64,000 nt of DNA from an uncultured Trueperaceae bacterium (GTDB lineage: Bacteria; Deinococcota; Deinococci; Deinococcales; Trueperaceae): assembly GCA_937873495.1 (NCBI GenBank), contig CALMXZ010000002.1:152640-216639 (forward strand). The letters run 5' to 3'. Below the pieces are notes generated by a model. The model did not search any database and was not told where the DNA came from. It was given only the letters and a program-made list of their open reading frames with translations. Shown here in pieces: positions 57,600 to 64,000 of the stretch. The position numbers and the translations under genes are program-made. Position 1 is the stretch's first letter; every line of letters begins with the position of its first letter.

Positions 57600-58793
57600 T
57601 TAGTCGCCTTCCAGGAACCTGCGCAGTTGAGCGGCCACCTGCGGGTACTCGATCAGGAACGCGTCGTGCCCGTGCGGTGAGGACAGCGTCACGTAGCGCG
57701 CGTTGGGCATGCGTTCCACGAGCGCCTTGGCCTCGGACTCCGGGTAGAGCACGTCCGAGTCGATGCCCATCACGAGCGCCGGCATCTTTATGCCCGTCAG
57801 GACCTTGGTGAGGCTGCCGCGGCCCTCGGAGAGGTCGTAGTCGTCCATGGCGCGCGTCAGGCTGAGGTACGTGTTCGCGTCGAAGCGCTTCACGAGCTTC
57901 ACGCCCTGGTACTCGAGGTACGAGGCGATCTGGAACGAGGCGTCGAGGGCGCGGTCGGCCGAGGCCTCCTCGCTTGCGCCGACGCGCTCGCGGCCGAACT
58001 TCTGCTCTAGCGAGTCGTAGGAGCGGTACGTGAGCATGGCGATGGCCCTAGCGAGCCCAAGGCCCGTCTCCGGCTGATGTTCGAGCGGGTAGCGGCCGCC
58101 CTGCCAGGCCGGGTCGGCGGTGATGGCGCGCCGGGCGACCTCGTTCAGGCCGATGGCCCAGGCCGAATGACGGGCGCCGATGGCGATGGGAGCGATGGCC
58201 CTGACCATCTCCGGGTACGTCACGGCCCACTCGAGGACCTGCATACCCCCCATGCTGCCGCCGACGACCGCGCGCAGGCTCTTGACGCCGAGGGCGGTGA
58301 GCAGGCGGTGCTGGACCGCGACCATGTCTCGGACCGTGTAGTGCGGGAAGTCCGGGCCGTAAGGGCGGCCGGTGACGGGGTCGATGCTGCTCGGGCCGGT
58401 GGTGCCGTAGCAGCCCCCCAGCACGTTGCTGCACACGACGAAGAACCGGCGGGTGTCGATGGCCTTGCCCGGCCCGACGAGCGGGTCCCACCAGCCCGGC
58501 ACGTCTTCCCTGTCCGTCACGCCGGCCGCGTGGGCCGAGCCGGTCAGGGCGTGCTCGATGAGAACGGCGTTCGTGCCCTGCGAGTTCAGCTCACCGTAGG
58601 TCTCGTAGGCCACGGCGACGCGCTCGAGGCGCCCGCCCCGCTGGAGCTCCAAAGGCGCGTGCGGGGTGGCGACGTCGAGCAGGAGCGGGCGCACCCTGCC
58701 CACGCTGCCCTGCGGCCCGGAACTGGCCCGGGCGAGCAGGGCGGCGTGGTCACCCCAGGTCTCGTGAACGAGGACGCGGCTGCCGCTACTCAT
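57600..58793 (-). CDS. metX: Homoserine O-acetyltransferase
   Basis: This 397-residue alpha/beta-hydrolase-fold enzyme acetylates homoserine with acetyl-CoA, the first committed step of methionine synthesis. The nucleophile is Ser in VVGGSMGGMQ, the acid is Asp in GIDSDVLYP, and the base is His in SSPHGHDAFL. HALTGSAHAAG and NVLGGCYGTTGPSS are family signatures. It lies 25 nt after metY. The ATG at 58793 begins the conserved N-terminus, and the longer frame to 58892 overlaps metY. Confidence 0.95.
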   Translation of the reverse strand: MSSGSRVLVHETWGDHAALLARASSGPQGSVGRVRPLLLDVATPHAPLELQRGGRLERVAVAYETYGELNSQGTNAVLIEHALTGSAHAAGVTDREDVPGWWDPLVGPGKAIDTRRFFVVCSNVLGGCYGTTGPSSIDPVTGRPYGPDFPHYTVRDMVAVQHRLLTALGVKSLRAVVGGSMGGMQVLEWAVTYPEMVRAIAPIAIGARHSAWAIGLNEVARRAITADPAWQGGRYPLEHQPETGLGLARAIAMLTYRSYDSLEQKFGRERVGASEEASADRALDASFQIASYLEYQGVKLVKRFDANTYLSLTRAMDDYDLSEGRGSLTKVLTGIKMPALVMGIDSDVLYPESEAKALVERMPNARYVTLSSPHGHDAFLIEYPQVAAQLRRFLEGD

Positions 58794-58818
58794 ATGGACG
58801 CCTACGCGCGGCTTGCCC

Positions 58819-60147
58819 TCAGTCCGCCGCGGCGGCCGCTCGGGGGGCGCCGGCTGCCGCCAACGCTTGAGCGAAGTCCTCGATGAGGTCATCGATGTGC
58901 TCCAGGCCGGGCGTAACGCGGATCAGGCCCGTGTTCACTCCGGCGGCGATCAGCCCGGCTTCATCGAGCTGCGAGTGCGTGGTGCTGGCGGGGTGCGTGA
59001 CGGACGTCTTGGCGTCGCCGAGGTTCACGAGGCGCGAGGCGAGCTTGAGGCTGTCGAGGAACCTCTGCCCGGCCTTCAGGCCCCCCTTGATGTCGAAGGT
59101 GAAGACGGCGCCGGCGCCGCGCTTGAACCACTCCTTGGCCCGCTGGTAGCTGGGGCTGCCGGGCAGCTCGGGGTAGTTGACGCTCTCGACCTCGGGCTGC
59201 CTGGCGAACCACTCGACGAGCTTGCGGGTGTTCTCGACGTGCCGGTCGACGCGCAGGCTCAACGTCTCGAGGCCTTGCAGCAGGAGGAACGCGTTCTGGG
59301 GGGCGAGCGCCTGGCCCTGATCACGCAGCGTCTCGACGCGCGCCCGGATGGCGAAGGCGATGTTCCCGAACGGCGAGCCCTTGCCGAACGTCTCTGAGAA
59401 TGTCACGCCGGCGTAGCTGGGGCACGGCTCGGAGAAACCGGGGTAGCGGCCGTTGCCCCAGTCGAAGGAGCCCATGTCGACGACGAGGCCACCGAGGGCC
59501 GTGCCGTGGCCGTTGATCCACTTCGTGGCCGAGTGGATGACGATGTCCGCGCCGAGCTCGCCCGGTCGGAAGAGGTAACCGCCTGCCCCGCATGTGTTGT
59601 CGACGACCACGGCGACGCCGCGGGCGTGAGCCACCTCGGCGATGGCCTTGATGTCGGGGATCCGCAGGCTGGGGTTGGGGATGGACTCCAGGTAGACGAC
59701 CTTCGTCTTATCGTCGATGAGGCGCGCGAACTCGGCCGGGTCGTCCTCGCCGCTCGTGAAACGCCCCTCGATGCCGAGGCGCGGCAGGGTGATGGCAAGC
59801 ATGTTGTGCGAGCCGCCGTAGATGTTGGGCGACGAGACGATGTTGTCGCCCGCCTCCGCGAGGGTGGTGAAGGTCAGGAACTCCGCAGCGTGGCCGCTGG
59901 CCGTCGCGACGGCGGCGAGGCCGCCCTCGAGCGCCGCGATGCGCCTCTCGAGCACGTCGTTCGTCGGGTTCATGATGCGGGAGTAGATGTTGCCGAACTC
60001 CTGCAGGCGGAAGAGCCGGCCGGCGTGCTCGGCGCTGTCGAAGTTGTAGGCCACCGTCTGGTAGACGGGCACGGCCCTCGACTTGGTGGTGGCTTCGACG
60101 TTCTCCTGGCCGGCGTGGATCTGCAAGGTCTCGAAACGGTAAGGCAT
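58819..60147 (-). CDS. metY: O-acetylhomoserine aminocarboxypropyltransferase / sulfhydrylase
   Basis: This 442-residue PLP enzyme makes homocysteine directly from O-acetylhomoserine and sulfide. The start [14 protein letters not shown] and [22 protein letters not shown] match MetY. The PLP lysine is in [10 protein letters not shown], with [12 protein letters not shown] before it and [29 protein letters not shown] at the C-terminus. AGGAGAG precedes ATG. It is preceded by a long leader with a SAM-I riboswitch, and metX follows, so methionine synthesis is controlled together. Confidence 0.96.
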   Translation of the reverse strand: MPYRFETLQIHAGQENVEATTKSRAVPVYQTVAYNFDSAEHAGRLFRLQEFGNIYSRIMNPTNDVLERRIAALEGGLAAVATASGHAAEFLTFTTLAEAGDNIVSSPNIYGGSHNMLAITLPRLGIEGRFTSGEDDPAEFARLIDDKTKVVYLESIPNPSLRIPDIKAIAEVAHARGVAVVVDNTCGAGGYLFRPGELGADIVIHSATKWINGHGTALGGLVVDMGSFDWGNGRYPGFSEPCPSYAGVTFSETFGKGSPFGNIAFAIRARVETLRDQGQALAPQNAFLLLQGLETLSLRVDRHVENTRKLVEWFARQPEVESVNYPELPGSPSYQRAKEWFKRGAGAVFTFDIKGGLKAGQRFLDSLKLASRLVNLGDAKTSVTHPASTTHSQLDEAGLIAAGVNTGLIRVTPGLEHIDDLIEDFAQALAAAGAPRAAAAAD

Positions 60148-60391
60148 CTTCGTGGCTCTCCTAAGGAAGGCGGCGTCGGTGGCCGCTGTCGCCCCGCTGG
60201 TCGGGAAGGGCGTGAGTGGTTGATCATGGTCGCTTGCCCGGCGCCGCGCCGACCGCGAGCCGGCGCGTTACGCTTCAGGGCTTCAGCTTGTGCGTTGGCG
60301 CACTAGTGAATCGCTAGTGCGTATGTGACATCCGCGCCCCGAGGTACTCGACCTGCGGCCGCCCATGGTGGCGGCTAGGGCACGCTGCGGC
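60148..60391 (-). other. Distal part of the metYX leader
   Basis: This is about 240 nt of leader between the small ORF and metY. I see no T-rich terminator tail on the minus strand. The only clear structure is the hairpin at 60299-60321. A frame beginning at 60227 exists but runs into metY out of frame and shows no family resemblance. Confidence 0.5.
60299..60321. other. Hairpin in the metYX leader
   Basis: CGCACTAG (60299-60306) and CTAGTGCG (60314-60321) form an 8-bp perfect stem with a 7-nt loop. It could be an operator for a dimeric repressor or an RNA structure. Confidence 0.5.
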
Positions 60392-60547
60392 CTACGCCGC
60401 GAGGGGCATTCGCCGACCGTGGCACGGCGGTGCGCCACTCGCGCAGGACCGGCGAGCGCTCAAAGTGCGTGAACGTCTACCGGCGAGCGCGGCGGCTAGC
60501 AGGCCGGGCCTGGCGTGAACACGATGATGTGCGGCGTCTAGAAGCAT
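60392..60547 (-). CDS. Small ORF downstream of the SAM riboswitch
   Basis: A 51-codon ORF begins MLLDAAHHRVHARPG and ends ...GRRMPLAA, starting at the ATG at 60547. It has one of the strongest ribosome-binding sites in the window (GGAGGAGGG, 5 nt before ATG). It starts 58 nt after the riboswitch and stops about 245 nt before metY. It is Arg/Ala/His-rich with two cysteines and no methionine run. It could be a regulatory leader peptide whose translation is gated by the riboswitch, or a small protein. No homologue is recognised. Confidence 0.5.
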   Translation of the reverse strand: MLLDAAHHRVHARPGLLAAALAGRRSRTLSARRSCASGAPPCHGRRMPLAA

Positions 60548-60604
60548 GCCAGCCCTCCTCCACGGAACCGTTATCTTCCCGGTGGCTCACCATCGTGGCT
60601 GCGC

Positions 60605-60690
60605 CCCGGCTGGAGTTAGCACCCGCCTGAATGAAGGCTGGTTGCTGCGGCGTCGTAGGGCCAGGTCCCTCGGCCGCTCTGGATAAGGCC
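60605..60690 (-). promoter_or_regulatory. SAM-I (S-box) riboswitch upstream of metY
   Basis: On the minus strand the conserved core reads CTTATCCAGAG, then GAGGGACCTGGCCC, GCAGCAACC, and GGTGCTAACTCC, in the order and spacing of the S-box aptamer (P1-P4 with the kink-turn and pseudoknot elements). It should bind S-adenosylmethionine and switch metYX off when SAM is high. The expression platform is unclear because no intrinsic terminator follows within the leader. Confidence 0.9.
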
Positions 60691-60757
60691 GTCGGCGCGC
60701 GAACGCGCGGGGCGGCTCAACCGTCGGCGCGCATGCAGCGCGCGCGAGCGATTGGTC

Positions 60758-60787
60758 AGTACAACATACGAGCGCCTCTCAGCGCAA
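60758..60787 (-). promoter_or_regulatory. Candidate promoter of the metYX transcript
   Basis: TTGCGC (60787-60782), an 18-nt spacer and TGTACT (60763-60758) on the minus strand lie about 70 nt before the riboswitch. The match is moderate. The alternative -10 TATGTT overlaps it. Confidence 0.45.
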
Positions 60788-60789
60788 GC

Positions 60790-61461
60790 TCACTGGTAGT
60801 CGTTCAGCGCCACCCAGCTCATGCCGGCCGGGAAGTCGCGAACGGTGCGCAGCACGCCCCGCACACCGTCGCCGGCGGCCTCGAACTCGTAGGCCAAGCG
60901 GTTCCAACCCGCGCTGGCGGACAGGTCGTACGTCACCGTCAGGCCGTCCGCGCCAACGCACGTGCCGCGCACGGTGATCCTGTCGCTCACGTACAGGTAG
61001 TAACCGAGGGCGTCGCCGACGCGCACGTCGGTCTTGTCGGCTTCGAGCCGCGCAACGAAGTCCGGGCTGGAGGCGAGGATGGCCGAGACGGGCGTCTTGG
61101 TCATGTCGAACGCGGCCACCGTGTTGACGAGCGCGTGGTCGACGCCGGTCGGCGAGAGTTGGAACTCCTGGCCGCCCGAGACGCAGAGCTTCTTGAGCTC
61201 GATGGTCTGGAGGGCGTCGCCCACCACGGTGCCGGGCAGTTCGATCTCGAACGCGCCCGCCGCGCTGATCGGGCCGTAGGCGATCACGCCGCTCGCGGAC
61301 ACGTCGAGGTGGCCGAGCCATGCGACGATCGTGGCTTCCTTGCCCGTCGGGTTCGGGATGGCGCCGCTCACCACGAGGGGTCTCTGCGCTCCCGCAGCTG
61401 CGGTGGCGAGCAAGGCTGTCAGTGCGAGGGTGCGAACGGGGTCGAGCAAGCGCCTGGGCAT
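60790..61461 (-). CDS. Secreted protein of unknown function
   Basis: This 223-residue protein has a cleavable signal peptide (RTLALTALLATAAAGAQ). The mature part begins PLVVSGAIPNPTGKEATIVAWLGH and is beta-rich, with two cysteines (KKLCVSGG; RGTCVGAD). The pattern resembles short carboxypeptidase-like or transthyretin-like domains, but I cannot name a family. I use the ATG at 61461, with GGAG 5 nt upstream. It lies divergent from the DegT gene. Confidence 0.7.
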   Translation of the reverse strand: MPRRLLDPVRTLALTALLATAAAGAQRPLVVSGAIPNPTGKEATIVAWLGHLDVSASGVIAYGPISAAGAFEIELPGTVVGDALQTIELKKLCVSGGQEFQLSPTGVDHALVNTVAAFDMTKTPVSAILASSPDFVARLEADKTDVRVGDALGYYLYVSDRITVRGTCVGADGLTVTYDLSASAGWNRLAYEFEAAGDGVRGVLRTVRDFPAGMSWVALNDYQ

Positions 61462-61543
61462 CACGGCTCCTTACGATGGTGGGCGGCCTTCACCAGGCCA
61501 CCCACCGAGTATAGGGAGGGGCGCCTCGTTACCGGATGGGGCA

Positions 61544-61573
61544 TTGGTCCTAGGTGCCCTTTGGTCCTATGCT
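61544..61573 (+). promoter_or_regulatory. Leaderless promoter for DegT-family aminotransferase
   Basis: -35 TTGGTC (61544-61549), an 18-nt spacer and -10 TATGCT (61568-61573) end 7 nt before the GTG at 61581. Confidence 0.7.
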
Positions 61574-61580
61574 TGGGCGC

Positions 61581-62729
61581 GTGCCGCCCGCCATCAAGTA
61601 CCCCATGGTCGACCTGCAGAGCGAAGTGAGCGAGCTGTGGAGCGAGCTCTCCCCAACCGTCGAGCGCGTGCTGAGGAGCGGCCAGTTCATCGGAGGCCCG
61701 GAGGTCGAGGCGTTCGAGCGCGAGGTCGCGGAGTTCCTGGGCGCGCGCCACGTCCTCGGTCTCAACTCCGGCACCGACGCCCTGCTCCTCGGCCTCGAGG
61801 CTATCGGCGTCGGGCCGGGCGACGAGGTCGTCACGTCCCCTTTCAGCTTCTTCGCCACCAGCGAGGCCATCTTGCGGCTTGGGGCGAGGCCGGTGTTCGT
61901 GGACGTCGACGACGACACGCTCAACCTGTCGGCCGCCCTGCTTGAGGAGGCGCTCACGGAGCGCACGCGCGCCGTCCTCCCCGTGCACATCTTCGGCCTG
62001 CCCGCCGATATGGCCGGGATCATGGAGGTCGCCGAGCGCCGCGGGGTGCCCGTGTTGGAGGACTGCGCGCAGGCGTTCGGCGCGCGCTGCGACGGGCGGA
62101 GCGTCGGCTCCATCGGCGTGATGGGTGCGTTCAGCCTCTACCCCACCAAGAACCTCGGCGCGTACGGCGACGGGGGCCTGGCTACGACCGAATCCGACGA
62201 CCTGGCGGCGCGCCTGCGCAGCCTCCGCAACCACGGCTCGACGCCGCACGAGAAGTACCTGCATGACGGCATCGGTTACAACTCGCGGCTGGACGCGCTC
62301 CAGGCGGGCATCCTCCGCGTGAAGCTGCGGCGCTTGGAGGAGTGGCAGGCGCGCAGGTTGGAACGCGTGGCGGCCTACCGCGCCGCGTTGGCCGACCTCC
62401 CCGGTGGCGACGACGGTCTCACACTCCCTCCCGACAGACCGGAGCACCGCTACCACCAGTTCACGCTGCGCTTGCCGCCGGAGCGGCGGACGCGCTTCGA
62501 GGAAGGCCTGCGCGAGCGCGGGGTGGCGTTCACCCGCTTCTACCCCATCCCGCTCACGCGGCAACCCGTCGGGTCCGACTTCGGTGTGGCACCCGTCGCC
62601 GAGAAGGCGTGCCTGCGCGTCGTGTCCGTTCCCATCCACCCGTGGCTGCCGGACGAGGCCGTCGAGGCGGTAGCGGAAGCGGCGCGGGCGGCTTTCGACC
62701 TAGGGTCGAAGACCGCCCGCGCCGGCTAA
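61581..62729 (+). CDS. DegT/DnrJ/EryC1/StrS-family PLP aminotransferase
   Basis: This 382-residue sugar aminotransferase-like enzyme acts on NDP-keto-sugars for cell-surface glycans. It has LGLNSGTDALLLGLEAIGVGPGDEVVTSPFSFFAT, VLPVHIFGLPADM, VLEDCAQAFGA (Asp that binds PLP N1) and FSLYPTKNLGAYGDGG with the PLP lysine. The C-terminus has GYNSRLDALQAGIL. No other sugar-nucleotide genes are adjacent. The promoter position supports the GTG at 61581; an ATG at 61569 would overlap the -10 box. Confidence 0.9.
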   Translation: MPPAIKYPMVDLQSEVSELWSELSPTVERVLRSGQFIGGPEVEAFEREVAEFLGARHVLGLNSGTDALLLGLEAIGVGPGDEVVTSPFSFFATSEAILRLGARPVFVDVDDDTLNLSAALLEEALTERTRAVLPVHIFGLPADMAGIMEVAERRGVPVLEDCAQAFGARCDGRSVGSIGVMGAFSLYPTKNLGAYGDGGLATTESDDLAARLRSLRNHGSTPHEKYLHDGIGYNSRLDALQAGILRVKLRRLEEWQARRLERVAAYRAALADLPGGDDGLTLPPDRPEHRYHQFTLRLPPERRTRFEEGLRERGVAFTRFYPIPLTRQPVGSDFGVAPVAEKACLRVVSVPIHPWLPDEAVEAVAEAARAAFDLGSKTARAG

Positions 62730-62807
62730 GCACGGTTCCTGCGAGTGCCAGCTCGTTCGGCGCGAGGGCCGGGAGCTTCCGTCAGGCTCGGCCGAGGCTC
62801 GTGCGAG

Positions 62808-64000
62808 TCACTGGACCTCGAACGCGAGCGTGAAGGCCGGCAGCTCCTCACCGGGATGGTCGCGCCAGTTGAGCATCGGTAGCTGGAGGTAGGTGGCGTT
62901 GGCCGTAGCGGTGTTGGGCGGCGCGCCGGGGCCGGCCAGGTCGCCCTGGTAGATGGCCGGGTAGAGGCTGATGAAGTGCGTCCCTACGCGGCCGGGCGCC
63001 TTGAGGTTGATCGTAACGTCGCCCTGGCTGTTGAAGCCGCAGCCGTAGCCGATGAAGCCGTTGTCCATGAGCAACGTGTAGATGTTGGCGGTCTCGGTCC
63101 AGCCGACGCCCTTGATGGTGATGGTGATGTCGTCACCGGGCGCCACCGGGCCCGCCGCCGGCGAGAAGGTCACGGACGGCGTGATGGTGTAGGTCAACGA
63201 GGCGCTGACCTCGCCGCTCGTCGCCGTGAACTCGTGCTCCCCACCGAGGTCGTCCGGTGTGGTGAGCTCGAAGGTCGCCTTGCCCTCCGCGTCGGTGGTA
63301 GCGGTGGCGAGGGGCAGTTGCACCACGTCCCAGCCACGGCCGCTCAGCCGGTTGCCGCGCACGGCGCTGAAGCCGAGCTCGACCGGGCTGTCGGCCGGGA
63401 AGCCGAAGACGTTGATCGTGAGGGGGCTGCCGACGGTGCCGCTGGTGTAGCGGGAGACCACCGCGGGGAGCGTCCCGACCGCGAACTCGGCCGCCTGCCT
63501 CGGCAACGCCTGGTCCTCGAGGGGCGACCATGCGACGGCTGGGCCTTCAGTCAGCTCGAACAGCGCTGCTTGAACAGTGGGCACCTGCGGCACGTAGATC
63601 GGCGCCTGCTGCTGGTTGAGGTACGGCACGGGGTGCGTGCCGGAGAGCACCTGCAGCGTGTGAACGCCCACGGGGCCGGCGGCGGGTATCACCGCGACGG
63701 CGGTGCCCTTCGAGGTGACGGCCGAGAGCCAGCCGCTATGCGCGCCGTCGTACAGGAGGTGCCAGACGGACTCCCAGAAGCGGTAGCCGACGCCCGTCAG
63801 GGTGACCGTGATGGGCGTGCCGACCGGACCCGATGCCGGGGAGATCGTGAGGTTCGGCACCACGACGAAGCCTTGGCGGGCCGCCGTGGTCTCGCCCTGC
63901 CTCACGAACACGTTGTGCAAGTAGCCGTAGTCCTCGGGCACGTCGAAGGTGGCGGTGGCGGTGCCGGCCGCATCCGCCGTGAGCGTGGCGATCACGGCGG
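62808..64000 (-). CDS. Ig/IPT-repeat surface protein, C-terminal part (5' end outside window)
   Basis: The open frame continues past the right edge, so the start is not in the window. The visible ~397 residues have repeated Ig-like units with the theme 'ISPASGPVGTPITVTLTGVGY' and 'FSPAAGPVAPGDDITITIKGVGW', plus a 'GSPLTINVFGFPADSPVELGF' unit. The repeats resemble IPT/TIG or invasin-like adhesive domains. No C-terminal sorting signal is seen. It ends ...AFTLAFEVQ. It is convergent with the DegT gene. A secreted or surface location is inferred from the domain type. Confidence 0.75.
   Translation of the reverse strand, partial: AVIATLTADAAGTATATFDVPEDYGYLHNVFVRQGETTAARQGFVVVPNLTISPASGPVGTPITVTLTGVGYRFWESVWHLLYDGAHSGWLSAVTSKGTAVAVIPAAGPVGVHTLQVLSGTHPVPYLNQQQAPIYVPQVPTVQAALFELTEGPAVAWSPLEDQALPRQAAEFAVGTLPAVVSRYTSGTVGSPLTINVFGFPADSPVELGFSAVRGNRLSGRGWDVVQLPLATATTDAEGKATFELTTPDDLGGEHEFTATSGEVSASLTYTITPSVTFSPAAGPVAPGDDITITIKGVGWTETANIYTLLMDNGFIGYGCGFNSQGDVTINLKAPGRVGTHFISLYPAIYQGDLAGPGAPPNTATANATYLQLPMLNWRDHPGEELPAFTLAFEVQ

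Noticed and set aside
59970..60227. 85-codon frame in the metY leader and 5' region
   Set aside because: It overlaps metY in another frame and shows no recognisable domain. The small ORF at 60392-60547 has the stronger ribosome-binding site.

Overview
The window is GC-rich, gene-dense bacterial chromosome. It has no insertion sequences, prophage genes or CRISPR array. Several traits together suggest the Deinococcota, probably a Trueperaceae-like lineage: a SpoVS homologue in a non-Firmicute, isoleucine made through citramalate synthase, a tmRNA tag of the GNNNYALAA type, and very many genes whose start codon lies 5-8 nt after a TANNNT -10 box (leaderless mRNAs). This placement is inference, because no 16S rRNA gene is present.

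Layout. Positions 1-1739 hold the 3' part of a Ser/Thr kinase with a PQQ-type propeller. It converges on a branched-chain amino acid operon on the minus strand (8686-1834): promoter, leader peptide, attenuator, ilvB, ilvN, ilvC, leuA, cimA. Positions 8873-15621 (+) carry a SpoVS homologue that seems to start at ATC, an RsmB-type rRNA methyltransferase, two metallo-beta-lactamase-fold proteins (the second followed by a triplicated 61-bp gene end) and Lon protease. Positions 15631-25042 (mostly -) hold yjjX-manA-glcD and a dipeptide-type ABC transporter with two paralogous binding proteins but no ATPase. Positions 25277-30784 hold an orphan LolD-like ATPase, a Crp/Fnr regulator, a GNAT acetyltransferase, a phosphatase, and proline dehydrogenase followed by P5C dehydrogenase. 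Positions 30795-36271 hold a secreted stalk-domain protein, a PAQR (hemolysin III) protein, an unusual ABC system (fused double permease plus ATPase with an extra C-terminal domain) and a TauE/SafE protein.

Positions 36400-44403 are more accessory in character: an SRAP (YedK/HMCES) protein, a 979-residue BTAD/AAA/TPR regulator, an 840-residue lipoprotein, a methyltransferase, a RibD-type reductase and a small conserved-looking protein. A tRNA-Asp/Phe/Thr operon follows, with its own promoter and terminator. Positions 45086-54730 (-) are metabolic: dxs with an upstream lipoprotein, purD/purN overlapping an MBL hydrolase and an FAH-family hydrolase, an ABC-F ATPase and a MalK/UgpC-type ATPase. 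Next come a Phd/RelE toxin-antitoxin pair that shares a terminator with the convergent ssrA gene, a BmpA/YufO-type nucleoside/sugar ABC ATPase, and metX/metY under a SAM-I riboswitch with a small ORF inside the long leader. The window ends with a secreted protein, a DegT-family aminotransferase and a truncated Ig/IPT-repeat protein.

The main regulatory themes are translation-coupled attenuation of ilv genes, SAM riboswitch control of methionine synthesis, a recurring 18-nt promoter spacer, and widespread leaderless initiation. I found no clearly new defence or mobile system. The most unusual items are the ATC-start SpoVS gene, the leaderless ilv leader peptide, the small ORF after the SAM riboswitch and the 61-bp triplication.
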